Shown here: piece by piece, positions 16,142-25,405 of the stretch | How the letters are laid out: each line of letters begins with the position of its first letter | Numbering within the stretch: the first letter of the stretch is position 1 | Source of the DNA: a filamentous cyanobacterium ESFC-1 | GTDB taxonomy: Bacteria; Cyanobacteriota; Cyanobacteriia; Cyanobacteriales; Spirulinaceae | Assembly (NCBI GenBank): GCA_000380225.1 | Contig: KB904821.1 | Span: 1,376,031 to 1,426,408 of the forward strand | Reading direction: 5' to 3' | DNA length: 50,378 bases | Position numbers and translations under genes: made by a program | Notes under the pieces: model-generated | What the model was told of the DNA's origin: nothing | Databases searched by the model: none | What the model saw: the letters and a program-made list of their open reading frames with translations, nothing else

Positions 16142-18445
16142 GTGAGACAAATTAAAGCTGTTTCTAGGGTTGCTTTTAGGGGCGCGATCGCGTTTATTTT
16201 ATCGTTATCTTTATTAATTTCTAGTCTACCTTTCTCTCCGCCTGCGATCGCTGCACCTTGGAATACTAGGATTCCGCAATCTCTACAAAAGCCAGTCACC
16301 TCAACCTTTAAACAACTTGGTAAAGTTGTAGCTAATGGTAAGTCATTTTTACCTGATATTTCGTTGATCTCTGGCACATTTCAAGGTAACTTAATACCTA
16401 CTATAGGTAAAACCTTTGCTCCGGCTTTTTCCAACCAATTTAGTTTGATATCTTTTACTGCTACCTTTGCCCCTACAGTATCTTTAATTAATCACCTTGA
16501 TTTTTATTTTGATGGAGGTGAACTAAACTTTATTAAAATTGTAGTTAATTCAGATTCTACTCCTAAATCTCAAGCTTTAAAATTTTATAAAAAAGGCGTA
16601 AACAAGCTACAAAAAGATGATTATGGAAATGCTATTACAAACTTTAGTGAAGCCTTGAAGCGAGATGGGAATTTTGCCGAAGCTCATACAAGTAGAGGAA
16701 GAGCTTATTTAGCTTCCGCTGACTCCTATGCTAAAAAAGGACAGATACTAGAAGCTCAAGAGCATAAACAACTGGCCCTAAAAGATTTTAATTTAGCCCT
16801 ACAAGTTAGACCCAAACAAGCAGAAGACCCTTATCGTTATGTTGAGCCATTATTAGCCCGTGGTTTAGCTTATGTCAAATTACAAGATTATGAATCTGCT
16901 TTAGAGGATTTTAGTCTGGCAATTGAGAAAAATCCTGAATTTTATGAAGCGTATTTAAGTCGAGCGACGATTGCTTTAGGTTTTGGAGACTATCAACAAG
17001 CTTTACAAGATTTAAACACGGCAGTTGATAAAAAAACAGACTATCCGGCTGCCTTTTTACGCCGAGGTTCTATTCTAGCGGCTCAAGGAAATTATCGCCA
17101 AGCTCTTGATGACTTCGACCGAGTTTTAAGTAGTCAAGAAAAAGACGCAGAAACCTATGTTGCCGATACTTACTATAAGCGAGGTCTAGCTTATGTGAAT
17201 ATGGAAAAATATTCAGATGCAGTTGATAGTTTTACCCAAGCAATTAATCGTGATAAAACTTATGCTGAAGCGTATTATACACGCGGTCTGGCTCATGGAC
17301 TAATGGGTGATACTGATAAAGGAATTAAAGACTATAATCAAGCAATTGCAGCAGCAGATGTAAGGGGAATCGAATATCCAGATGTTTATTATCAACGGGG
17401 ATTAACGTATCTGTATCAAAATGATGTTGAAGCTGCACTTGTGGATTTTCAAACAACTCTCGACTTGAATCCTAAAAATGAATATGCTCACTACAATTTA
17501 GGAAACTCTTATCTAAACTTCGATCAGTATGACAAGGCTATCAATCAATACAACCAAGCCATCGAAATTAGTCTAGATAAAGATAGTATCGATCCCCAAT
17601 TTTACCAGCAAAGGGGTGTTGCTTACTTTTTCAAAAAACAATCCATTGATGCTATTGCTGATTTGCAAAAGACTGTGACCTTACAAGAAAAAACACCAGA
17701 TGCTTACTTTTGGTGGGGAAATGTTTTGGCTAATGCGGGTAATTATACAGAAGCCGTCGAAAAGTATTCTCAAGCGATTATACTAAAGCCTGATTTTATA
17801 GAAGCTTATCTATGGCAAGGTAAATCTTATTATAAACTCAAGCAATATGATAGAGGAGCTAAAAACTTTAATGATGCCCTTGCTTTAGACTCTACCTATG
17901 ACACGGAAATTACTCGTTTCATTCAAGACGAAATTTTCCCTGAAACTTTAATGATTCCCGAATCTTCCTATACAGCAACATCTGGAGCGATCGCGATAGG
18001 TTCAGATAGTAAGATTTTAGCCACCAGTAATGATGACAAAATTATCGAACTCTGGAATTTAGAAACAGGCAGAAAAGTTAAAACGCTACCCGGACATCGC
18101 GATCGCGTCCGTTCGATTGCATTAAGCTTAGATGGGCAATTCTTGGCTAGTGGGAGTGATGACCAAGAAATCCGACTATGGAATTGGAAAACAGGCAGAG
18201 AACTGGCAAACTTAGTAGGACACAACGACAAAGTAACCTCGGTTGAATTTAGTCCTGATGGTGACATATTAGCCAGTGGAAGTGACGATAAAACGGTGAA
18301 GCTTTGGGACTGGAAAAATGGGATAGAAATTGCCACTCTTGCAGGACATGATTCTTATGTACAGTCCCTCGACTTTAGCCCAGATGGTCACTCTTTGATT
18401 AGCGTCGCTTACAATGGCAAAATCTTAGTCTGGCGGATTCCTTAA
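16142..18445 (+). CDS. Exported TPR protein with C-terminal WD40 repeats
   Basis: A 767-residue protein. An N-terminal signal sequence (ILSLSLLISSLPFSPPAIAAP) suggests export. Residues ~140-590 hold about ten TPR units, for example AITNFSEALKRDGNFAEAHTSRGRAY and later units spaced about 34-40 residues. Residues ~600-767 hold four WD40 repeats, three with the clear GH ... SPDG ... LASGSDD ... LWDW pattern, ending with ILVWRIP. Both repeat types are protein-binding scaffolds. Four blades are fewer than a closed propeller needs. The open frame extends to TTG at 16127, but GTG at 16142 gives a normal signal peptide. It begins 65 bases after the symporter remnant. Confidence 0.85.
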   Translation: MRQIKAVSRVAFRGAIAFILSLSLLISSLPFSPPAIAAPWNTRIPQSLQKPVTSTFKQLGKVVANGKSFLPDISLISGTFQGNLIPTIGKTFAPAFSNQFSLISFTATFAPTVSLINHLDFYFDGGELNFIKIVVNSDSTPKSQALKFYKKGVNKLQKDDYGNAITNFSEALKRDGNFAEAHTSRGRAYLASADSYAKKGQILEAQEHKQLALKDFNLALQVRPKQAEDPYRYVEPLLARGLAYVKLQDYESALEDFSLAIEKNPEFYEAYLSRATIALGFGDYQQALQDLNTAVDKKTDYPAAFLRRGSILAAQGNYRQALDDFDRVLSSQEKDAETYVADTYYKRGLAYVNMEKYSDAVDSFTQAINRDKTYAEAYYTRGLAHGLMGDTDKGIKDYNQAIAAADVRGIEYPDVYYQRGLTYLYQNDVEAALVDFQTTLDLNPKNEYAHYNLGNSYLNFDQYDKAINQYNQAIEISLDKDSIDPQFYQQRGVAYFFKKQSIDAIADLQKTVTLQEKTPDAYFWWGNVLANAGNYTEAVEKYSQAIILKPDFIEAYLWQGKSYYKLKQYDRGAKNFNDALALDSTYDTEITRFIQDEIFPETLMIPESSYTATSGAIAIGSDSKILATSNDDKIIELWNLETGRKVKTLPGHRDRVRSIALSLDGQFLASGSDDQEIRLWNWKTGRELANLVGHNDKVTSVEFSPDGDILASGSDDKTVKLWDWKNGIEIATLAGHDSYVQSLDFSPDGHSLISVAYNGKILVWRIP

Positions 18446-18611
18446 ATTAACTTGAAATATCATTCAGCGATCGCGTCCCAGTTTCTGCCAAAGAATGGGC
18501 CACAACGGCACTCATTCAAATCTCGATCGAATACAACGACGATGACGATAAAGTTGCCGAGTAACTCGATCTTTGAAAATGGCTTTTGGGGATTGCCCGA
18601 GCGTGCGAAAT

Positions 18612-18911
18612 TCAGCGATCGCCCGCCGATAAAACGGCCAGTTCGTACAGTCGAGTTCTGAGATCGTCGAGCCGAGACATATCGCGCTGCCATTGCGCGG
18701 AAAAGTTCCCCCGATCGTCGTATCTCACGGGCAGCACGTAGTCGGAAAACGATCCCATGCCGCCGTAGGCAGATTTAACGGCATCGGCACAGGAGTCTCC
18801 CCGTTCCACAGTGTCCAGGCAGATATTAACCAAACGCATCCAATTGGACTCGTTGTAGACATCCATGATTTGTTTGATTTCCAGTAAAATGGCGTTTAGC
18901 TCGTTGTCCAC
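18612..18911 (-). CDS. Small DUF6966-like protein
   Basis: A 99-residue hypothetical protein starting with GTG at 18911. SCADAVKSAYGGMGSFSDYVLP resembles the AYGGMGS-x-x-D-x-VL motif of DUF6966, a family often found among candidate immunity proteins; this family call is from memory. The first half is a predicted amphipathic helix region. It follows the DUF928 gene by 10 bases on the same strand, so the two are likely co-transcribed. Function unknown. Confidence 0.6.
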   Translation of the reverse strand: MDNELNAILLEIKQIMDVYNESNWMRLVNICLDTVERGDSCADAVKSAYGGMGSFSDYVLPVRYDDRGNFSAQWQRDMSRLDDLRTRLYELAVLSAGDR

Positions 18912-18921
18912 TTCAACCCAC

Positions 18922-19686
18922 TTACAGATAAATCGGCGTGTTGGCTAGATGTTCGAGTCCCACCGATTCTAAAAAAGTTTGCCAGTCATCGGAGTTGGTA
19001 CTGCGAAGATTAGCGAGAATATCGATCGCGTTGTTCCAGACTCCGGCTTCGGTGTAGACTGTCGCTTGTTCCAACATTGTTTGCGCGTCGGTAAGCTTTT
19101 CTTGTTGTTCGGAGTCGAGGTCAATGCGCTGGATTTGACCTTGCAATTCTAGGGTTGGAATGCGATCGCTCATGCCATTTCTTTCTTCAACCACGCAGTA
19201 AGGCGAAAAAGACCAGCGATAGGTTTTATCCGGTTCGAGGTTTACGCCATCGAGGGTTAGCTTCACAATACCATCAGATTCGGTGAGGCGATCGCTCAAG
19301 GTAAACTGCCCGAAAAATTGCTCTTGGTTGTCTTCGTCAACCACAATCAAATCCCCCGCGACTCCCATTAATTCTGCGCCTTTGACCGCCACTTGGGGAA
19401 TGTAGATAAATAATGAGGTATTAGCATCGGTGGTAGTACCAATATTATTACTCGGCATTAACACCGTCATTTCGTGGGAGTCACGGGTAAGCAGAGCGCA
19501 TTCGCCTCTCGATCCGGCTCCGGCTGTGCGTCTGGGGCCATCACCGCCGGGACTGTCGGGAAAGGAGAGTTGGGCCAGCAAGGTGGGAGAGGCTTGTACG
19601 CTACTCAGCCAACCGCCTGTGAGTTGAGTAGCGACGATCGCGCTCAGGATACCAAATTTTTGAATTGAGGGATGAAAAAATCTCAT
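18922..19686 (-). CDS. DUF928 family exported protein
   Basis: A ~254-residue protein with a signal peptide (FGILSAIVATQLTGGWLSSVQA) and the DUF928 pattern: GPRRTAGAGSRGEC near the N-terminus, LFIYIPQV, and YRWSFSPYCVVEERN with a second Cys. DUF928 is a cyanobacterial family of unknown function, often near CHAT/CHASE2 and TPR genes. The last third is a helical region (ANLRSTNSDDWQTFLESVGL) also typical. ATG at 19686 is preferred to a TTG at 19737 because the signal peptide follows it directly. Confidence 0.85.
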   Translation of the reverse strand: MRFFHPSIQKFGILSAIVATQLTGGWLSSVQASPTLLAQLSFPDSPGGDGPRRTAGAGSRGECALLTRDSHEMTVLMPSNNIGTTTDANTSLFIYIPQVAVKGAELMGVAGDLIVVDEDNQEQFFGQFTLSDRLTESDGIVKLTLDGVNLEPDKTYRWSFSPYCVVEERNGMSDRIPTLELQGQIQRIDLDSEQQEKLTDAQTMLEQATVYTEAGVWNNAIDILANLRSTNSDDWQTFLESVGLEHLANTPIYL

Positions 19687-19829
19687 GGCATTATTCGCGA
19701 GGGGATAAAGAAAAGGCTCGCACAAGTCGCGAGTCAACTACATGAAGGTATGACGAAATTCCGAAGCTAGAGGTTTCGTTTCTAGGAATTATCTGTATTT
19801 TGGCGTATTGAGAGGATTTTGCGATCGCC

Positions 19830-21614
19830 CTAGAGATTAATTTCTAAAACCAAGTCTCCCGGATTCAGGGTTGCGCCGCGAGGCTGCCAAGAAATAGGAG
19901 TTTGCATTTCTACTCGGTCTTTAATGTTTTGTTTTTCGATGTATTCTTGTAGTTTGCGTTGGGCAATTTCTCCGGCTGGAGTGTGGTCGGGGATTTGTTT
20001 GAGGAAGTAAATCGCGGCCCGAAAATCCCGGACGGCGGCGCGATCGTAGGCGTTTTGCAACAAGGCTCTGGCGCGGATTTGCTGTTTTTGGCGATATTCA
20101 ATGATTTTCGGCTGAATCGTCGCGCCGATTTCGGTATGGGGGGAAATTTGATTGAGATACTTTAATGCCAAGGTAAATTCTTTATTACGGGCTTCGCGAT
20201 GGGCTTGGGAGAGGAGGTTTTGGGCTTGGCGATCCGCTTCTTGTTGGGCGCGATCGCGCAGAGGTTCTACTTTTTGCTGCCAGTAGCGAATTTTCGGTAC
20301 AAAACGAGCATAACTCAGCACCGCATTCCAATCTTCGCGGCTGTGGGCTTTCTCCATGTCGCTGAATTGCACTTCGGCGATTTCCCAATCTCTGCGCCAT
20401 TGTTGCGCCCGACTTTGGGATTCTTCGTAGAGAATGCTATCGTCCGAAATAGATTCAACTAAACTAATGGCTTGATCGAAGTCGCCGCGATCGAGGGCGT
20501 GGGCTGCGCGGGTTAAAATTTGTGCGCCGGGGTCAGCCAGGGCGGTATTACTGAGGGCGTGAATCCCCAAGGCGATCGCGACGGCATTTAAACCGGAAAG
20601 GGTAACTCCCGCCCCCGCGATCGCCTTCAGACGGGGCTTTTCTGGGGGCTGGAGGGCAGGAGAAACCGCCGCTACGGGTTCGGGTTCATTTTCCGGGGAA
20701 TCTGCCGGGAGAATCTCAAAATCGACGACATCCACATCCACCACGGCAACCGGGGCGGCAACGCGAGTATTAAGAGGGATTAGTTCTTTCATCACCGCCA
20801 ATAAATCCCCGGTGGTGAGGTAGCGGTGTTGCCAAGTTTGCCGAGTCATTTTCTTTAAAACGGCTATAAATAGGGGATTGTACCCTTCTGTGTCGAATAG
20901 GGGTTCTCCCATTTCCAGGTTGAAGCGCAGTTTGGCGGGGTTACAACGGGTGAGGGCTTCAATCCCGACAATGCCGAGAGAGTAGAGATCGCTACTGGGT
21001 TGAGGCATTCCAGCGATATGTTCGGCGGCTAAGTAACCCGAAGCATTCACCGCGATCGCCCGTTTAGGGACAATGGGCTGAATGTTTTGGGTTGCGCCAA
21101 AGTCAATCAAAACCCATTCCCCATCGCGATCGCGTCGAATCAAATTATTGGGCTTGATGTCGCAGTGCAGAATGTTGTGGCGATGTACAAAGTCTAGCAC
21201 CTCCAACATACTATAAATCAACTGAATCACTTGGGCTTCGCGCTCTGAGCGATCGAGGGGTTGTAAAATGCTGAGATAATCGTTAAGAGTCTGCCCGACA
21301 ATCCATTCTTGGACAAGATAAAAGCCGTTATTTTCTTCAAAGTAATCGATGAGTCGGGGAATGCGGTCGTGAGTGCCAAGTTTTTTGAGGTTTTCGACTT
21401 CTCTTTGAAACAAACGCTGGCTGGTTTGCAGTAAATGAGGATAGTTAGGATATTGGCAATAATATTTAACAACATAGTAAGGGGCATCTTTACCACCGAG
21501 ATCGCAGGCTAGATAGGTTTGACCAAATGCCCCTTTGGCCAAGCGTTTTTTGATTTGATAACGCTGTTGTAAAATTTCGTTGATTTGGGGATGATTAACT
21601 TGGGTTTGCTCCAC
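19830..21614 (-). CDS. Serine/threonine protein kinase with membrane segment and repeat tail
   Basis: A 594-residue protein. The N-terminal kinase domain (~19-275) has the Gly loop KGAFGQTY, Lys50 (VVKYY), Glu72, HCDIKPNN (150-157) and DFG (171-173), so it should be active. The HCD in place of HRD is the variant common among cyanobacterial kinases of this type. A membrane segment lies at ~335-360 (VTLSGLNAVAIALGIHAL). The remainder (~365-590) consists of helical repeats with recurring FDQAISLVESI, FTLALKYLNQI and FRAAIYFLKQIPD, a TPR-like array outside the membrane. It is probably monocistronic. Confidence 0.9.
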   Translation of the reverse strand: MEQTQVNHPQINEILQQRYQIKKRLAKGAFGQTYLACDLGGKDAPYYVVKYYCQYPNYPHLLQTSQRLFQREVENLKKLGTHDRIPRLIDYFEENNGFYLVQEWIVGQTLNDYLSILQPLDRSEREAQVIQLIYSMLEVLDFVHRHNILHCDIKPNNLIRRDRDGEWVLIDFGATQNIQPIVPKRAIAVNASGYLAAEHIAGMPQPSSDLYSLGIVGIEALTRCNPAKLRFNLEMGEPLFDTEGYNPLFIAVLKKMTRQTWQHRYLTTGDLLAVMKELIPLNTRVAAPVAVVDVDVVDFEILPADSPENEPEPVAAVSPALQPPEKPRLKAIAGAGVTLSGLNAVAIALGIHALSNTALADPGAQILTRAAHALDRGDFDQAISLVESISDDSILYEESQSRAQQWRRDWEIAEVQFSDMEKAHSREDWNAVLSYARFVPKIRYWQQKVEPLRDRAQQEADRQAQNLLSQAHREARNKEFTLALKYLNQISPHTEIGATIQPKIIEYRQKQQIRARALLQNAYDRAAVRDFRAAIYFLKQIPDHTPAGEIAQRKLQEYIEKQNIKDRVEMQTPISWQPRGATLNPGDLVLEINL

Positions 21615-21719
21615 GATATCTCTCTCGCTGTTTAGATATACACCTCAACGCTTTCTACTTTTCGGGGGTTGGCTGATGATTTCAGGAAAATTACCCCGGT
21701 TTCTGATGAACTTAGGCAA

Positions 21720-21860
21720 TCGAGTTATGGTGATTACAATTAATTTCCGTACAGTAATCTTTCCATACAGGTGTTGTACTGTCCATTGCCCTCACCCCAA
21801 ACCCGTCCCATGAAGGGGCTGTTGGTTTTTATTGGGTATTACTAGAGAATTTTGACCCTC
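21720..21860 (-). repeat. Interspersed repeat (~135 bp), copy 2 (inverted)
   Basis: Read on the minus strand it contains TAGTAATACCCAATAAAAACC, AACAGCCCC, GGTTTGGGGTGAGGGC and then ACTGTACGGAAATTAATTGT, the same order as at 10188-10325. It lies in the 331 bp gene-free spacer between the divergent kinase and RNA-ligase-like genes; nothing else is evident there. Confidence 0.8.
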
Positions 21861-21945
21861 GCAAACCCAGGTTTTTTGTCGTTGCGATTTAAGCAAATTT
21901 GATCTGAGATTTTCTGGAGACGTTTTAGGAGTTTTATCAATTACC

Positions 21946-22500
21946 ATGAGACGCGATCGCTATTTTATCGCTTTGCTACCTCCTCAAGAGTTACAAGCAC
22001 AAATGCAGGAAATTCAACAGCACTTGGCAACAACTTATAACCTCAAACGTAAAGCCAATTCTCCCCCTCACATCACCCTCTATCCGCCCTTTGAGCTATA
22101 TCCAGAAGATGTACCGTTGTTAGGGGAAACGTTAAAAGAATTTGCTCAATACCAAGGCGCAATTCCGATTCAGCTCGCAGGATTCGGCGCATTTAAACCC
22201 AGAGTTGTTTTTATTGAACCGTTGAAAACACCTGAATTAATGCAAGCCCAAGCAAGTCTCAAACAGCAAATCGAATCCAACTTAGATTTAGGGAAAGATA
22301 AAGCTCGCGATCGCTCTTTTAATCCTCATATTACCATTGCTTTTTGCGACCGCCGTAAACCCAATTTTAAATATATTTGGCCCGAAGTCAAAGATAGAGA
22401 ATTTAACGCCACTTTTACGGTCAATCGCTTAACTTTGTTGATTTATAAAAATCGCTATTGGCATTTGGATCGAGAGTTTAATTTAAATTATGGGAATTAA
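21946..22500 (+). CDS. 2'-5' RNA ligase / 2H phosphoesterase family protein
   Basis: A 184-residue protein with the two H-x-T/S motifs of the 2H family, SPPHITLYPPFE near residue 45 and FNPHITIAFCDR near residue 130, and the family's start RYFIALLPPQEL. Members open or form 2'-5' phosphodiester bonds or hydrolyse cyclic phosphates; exact substrate unknown. ATG 21946 is the first start in frame. Confidence 0.85.
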   Translation: MRRDRYFIALLPPQELQAQMQEIQQHLATTYNLKRKANSPPHITLYPPFELYPEDVPLLGETLKEFAQYQGAIPIQLAGFGAFKPRVVFIEPLKTPELMQAQASLKQQIESNLDLGKDKARDRSFNPHITIAFCDRRKPNFKYIWPEVKDREFNATFTVNRLTLLIYKNRYWHLDREFNLNYGN

Positions 22501-22579
22501 GAACCGTCGATATACCAAAGCCAAACGCCACAAAAAATGATACAGTAAAGTTAGATTCGAGTCATCATTAATAACGATT

Positions 22580-22723
22580 ATGGATAGAGGCAAAATTGTA
22601 GCGATTATCACCGGGGTTATTTCGATTTTACTCGCGATCGCCTATCTCGCGGTCGTCCAAATACTTGACTTTCGCGGTGAAATGATCCCCGCCCCCGTGA
22701 GTATTTTAAGCTGGTTTGGCTGA
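22580..22723 (+). CDS. 47-residue single-span membrane protein
   Basis: ATG at 22580 opens a 47-codon frame ending at TGA 22721-22723: a basic start (MDRGKIV), one hydrophobic helix (IITGVISILLAIAYLAVVQIL) and a short tail with a conserved-looking MIPAPVS and a final LSWFG. It lies in a tight gap between two genes, 10 bases before the panE ATG, and uses a normal HIP1-bearing codon style. I think similar proteins occur in other cyanobacteria, but no function is known. Confidence 0.65.
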   Translation: MDRGKIVAIITGVISILLAIAYLAVVQILDFRGEMIPAPVSILSWFG

Positions 22724-22733
22724 AGTTGGCGAC

Positions 22734-23678
22734 ATGACGAGAAAATACGCCGTTATTGGCACAGGCGCGATCGGGGGTTATTATGGAGCAATGCTACAAA
22801 AAGCAGGCTTCCCCGTCCATTTTCTGCTGCGTAGCGATTACGAAATTGCCCACAAACAAGGGTTAACCGTAGAATCGGTTAACGGGGATTTTAAGCTACC
22901 CAAAATCGCCGCTTATCATAACTCCAAAGAAATGCCCGTTTGTGATGTGATTATTGTGGCATTGAAAGCCACCCAAAATCACATCTTATCCCAAATCTTA
23001 CCGCCAATTCTCCACGAAAACAGCGTTATAGTTTTGCTGCAAAATGGCATCGATCTAGAACCCCAAGTTGCTCAAATTCCCGGTGTTAAAAAAGTCATCG
23101 GCGGCTTGTGTTCCATTTGTTGTTATAAAATTGCCCCAGCTTCCTTGCAACATCTCGCTTACGGACAAATCACCCTCGGAGAATACAGGCAGAATTATCA
23201 AGCCTGCGGCATTACACCCCTTTTAAAAGCCGTTAGTGACGACTTCCAAAAAGCCGGAATCCCGATTAAAACCAGCCCAGACTTAATGTATAGTCGCTGG
23301 CAAAAATTAGTTTGGAATATCCCCTACAACAGCTTATCTGTCATCTTAGATGCCACCACTGCTGAAATAATGGAAAACCCCGCATCGCGGCAATTAGTTA
23401 CCGAAATCATGCAGGAAGTTTTACTCGGTGCAACAGCCACAAATCGCGATATTCCTGACAGTTTTATTCAAGAAATGTTGAGCCATACGGAAAAGCTTGA
23501 AACGCCGTATCTCACCAGCATGAAACTAGATTATAACGCTCGTCGCCCCTTAGAAATTGAAGCGATTTTACACAATCCCTTAAAAATTGCCCAAACCGCA
23601 GGCATTAAATTACCCAAAATTCAAACCCTTTATGCTCAACTCAAATTTTTGCGCGATCGCCACTGCCAAAACCATTAA
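22734..23678 (+). CDS. panE: Ketopantoate reductase (2-dehydropantoate 2-reductase) family protein
   Basis: A 314-residue protein with the N-terminal NADPH-binding VIGTGAIGGYYGAML, DVIIVALKATQNH, IVLLQNGID (catalytic Asn region) and the C-terminal KLVWNIPYNSLSVI carrying the conserved Lys and Asn, then SMKLDYNARRPLEIEAI near the end. PanE reduces 2-dehydropantoate in coenzyme A synthesis, but the family also includes other 2-keto acid reductases, so the symbol is probable rather than certain. ATG 22734 is preferred to TTG 22716, which lies inside the upstream small gene. Its 3' end overlaps the convergent gene by 4 bases. Confidence 0.85.
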   Translation: MTRKYAVIGTGAIGGYYGAMLQKAGFPVHFLLRSDYEIAHKQGLTVESVNGDFKLPKIAAYHNSKEMPVCDVIIVALKATQNHILSQILPPILHENSVIVLLQNGIDLEPQVAQIPGVKKVIGGLCSICCYKIAPASLQHLAYGQITLGEYRQNYQACGITPLLKAVSDDFQKAGIPIKTSPDLMYSRWQKLVWNIPYNSLSVILDATTAEIMENPASRQLVTEIMQEVLLGATATNRDIPDSFIQEMLSHTEKLETPYLTSMKLDYNARRPLEIEAILHNPLKIAQTAGIKLPKIQTLYAQLKFLRDRHCQNH

Positions 23679-24004
23679 AATCGAACTTTAGTATACAGCC
23701 ACTTTGTAATCAACTGGGGGCAATTTGCCTTAAACCAACGGAGTGCCACCATACGAAAAGCAGGCTTAGATAAAGTCGCAATCCCTTTCATCAAACGATT
23801 AGCAGGTTTCATCCTGACTTTTTTATCAATTAAATTGATCGAACCCACATCATACAAACAATCTAAAATCATTTTGACTGTGGTTTCTTCCCGTTCGACT
23901 AAATGTTGCAACAGCAGCAAAACATCGTGCATCCGTTCTTCTTTCAAGCGCTGTTCTTCAAGCAACTTAGGTACAGGAATCGGTTTTTTGGGACTTGTCA
24001 ACAT
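23675..24004 (-). CDS. Small conserved hypothetical protein
   Basis: A 109-residue basic protein: a charged helical start (PKLLEEQRLKEERMHDVLLL), a helix (TTVKMILDCLYDVGSINLI) and a basic C-terminal half (KPANRLMKGIATLSKPAFRM, then LRWFKANCPQL). No domain recognised. ATG at 24004, with an AT-rich upstream. It is convergent with panE and its 3' end overlaps that gene. Coding character is supported by length and composition only. Confidence 0.6.
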   Translation of the reverse strand: MLTSPKKPIPVPKLLEEQRLKEERMHDVLLLLQHLVEREETTVKMILDCLYDVGSINLIDKKVRMKPANRLMKGIATLSKPAFRMVALRWFKANCPQLITKWLYTKVRF

Positions 24005-24118
24005 AATTTATGATTCAGTTTAGCCAATCATCTTAAAGTTAGCGATTTAGAATCACCAACTCTTTAAGAATATCAGCAAAACTGTCAAGTCCCGGCAGAA
24101 TTAAATTAAGTATTAAGC

Positions 24119-25330
24119 TTAACTGCAAAACCGTTCCACACAACGGGCAAACATTTCCACCCCAACACACAACACGCTTTCATCAAAGTCAAAACGGGGA
24201 TGATGATGGGGAAAATCTAACTGTTTTGCCCCATTAGCCGCCCCCAGGAAGAAATAACAACCGGGAACTTCTCGCAAAAAGAAAGACATATCTTCGCCCC
24301 CCATCGTCTGACATTCAGGAACCACCCCCAAAGGCGTTTCAATCACTTCTGAAGCCACAGACTGCACCAACGCCGCCATTTCCCCATCATTCACCGTGGC
24401 GGGGTACAACTGCCAGTAATCCAGGTCATAACTTGCGCCGTGACTGGCACAAACTCCGGCGATAATCGCTTCGATGCGTTGTTGAATAAAGCCTTCTAGT
24501 TTGGGGTTGAAGTAACGCACAGTCCCACTAATATGGGCAGTATCGGCAATCACATTAAGGGCGGTTCCGGCGTGAAATGTCCCCACCGTCACCACCGCCG
24601 AATCCAACGGGTCTACATTACGGGCGACAACGGTTTGTAGGGCGTTGACGACTTGACTGCCCACCAAAACCGCATCGGTGGTTTGATGGGGCATTGCGCC
24701 GTGGCCGCCTTTGCCCAGGAGGGTACAGCGAAAACACTCTACTGCCGCCATTAACGGGCCGCTGCGGACTCCGAGGGTTCCTACCGGGAGGTTATTCCAC
24801 AAATGCAAGCCAATCATGGCATCTACGGCGGGATTTTGCAGAACTCCGGCTTCAATCATCGGTTTTGCCCCACCTGGCCCTTCTTCGGCGGGTTGGAAGA
24901 TAATTTTCACAGTTCCGGCAAGGCGATCGCGCTGCTGCCAAAGATAGTAAGCTGTTCCTAGGGCGATCGCGGTATGACCGTCATGGCCGCAAGCGTGCAT
25001 TACCCCGTCATTTTGAGAACGATAGGGAACATCATTTTCCTCTTGAATCGGTAAAGCGTCCATATCCGCCCGAATCCCCAAGACTTTCCCCGGTTTATCC
25101 CCTGGAATCATCGCCACAATTCCGGTTTGGGCAATGCCTGTTTCATGGGGAATGCCCCACTCGGTTAGCTTTTGGGTAATGAAAGTGGCGGTTTGATGTT
25201 CTTTAAACCCAAGTTCGGGGTTTTGGTGGAGTTTTCTGCGCCATAGGACTAACTGGGCTTGCAGATTGCGAATTTCTAAACGAACATTAGCCAGATGAGT
25301 ATCTGTGGGTGTGGGAACAGTAGAAACCAT
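24119..25330 (-). CDS. M20 family amidohydrolase
   Basis: A 403-residue protein of normal family length. Metal-site motifs: GIRADMDALPIQE, MHACGHDGHTAIALG, FQPAEEGPGGAKPMIEAG, then HLWNNLPVG and a C-terminal GGEDMSFFLREVPGCYFFLG. This combination is that of the M20D amidohydrolases (hippurate/N-acyl-amino-acid/IAA-amino-acid hydrolases), which free an amino acid from an N-acyl conjugate with a di-metal centre. Start ATG 25330. Separate from the solute-binding gene upstream by 75 bases. Confidence 0.92.
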   Translation of the reverse strand: MVSTVPTPTDTHLANVRLEIRNLQAQLVLWRRKLHQNPELGFKEHQTATFITQKLTEWGIPHETGIAQTGIVAMIPGDKPGKVLGIRADMDALPIQEENDVPYRSQNDGVMHACGHDGHTAIALGTAYYLWQQRDRLAGTVKIIFQPAEEGPGGAKPMIEAGVLQNPAVDAMIGLHLWNNLPVGTLGVRSGPLMAAVECFRCTLLGKGGHGAMPHQTTDAVLVGSQVVNALQTVVARNVDPLDSAVVTVGTFHAGTALNVIADTAHISGTVRYFNPKLEGFIQQRIEAIIAGVCASHGASYDLDYWQLYPATVNDGEMAALVQSVASEVIETPLGVVPECQTMGGEDMSFFLREVPGCYFFLGAANGAKQLDFPHHHPRFDFDESVLCVGVEMFARCVERFCS

Positions 25331-25405
25331 TTTGTTAAATATGAGTTATTGGAGAAGTTAAAAATTGGTCAGAAATTCGACATTTTTATTATATTTTAAC
25401 GTTTC

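Noticed and set aside
18452-18661. Short frame between the TPR-WD40 gene and the DUF6966-like gene
   Set aside because: It lacks a domain, overlaps the 3' end of the convergent gene and has the look of out-of-frame sequence.
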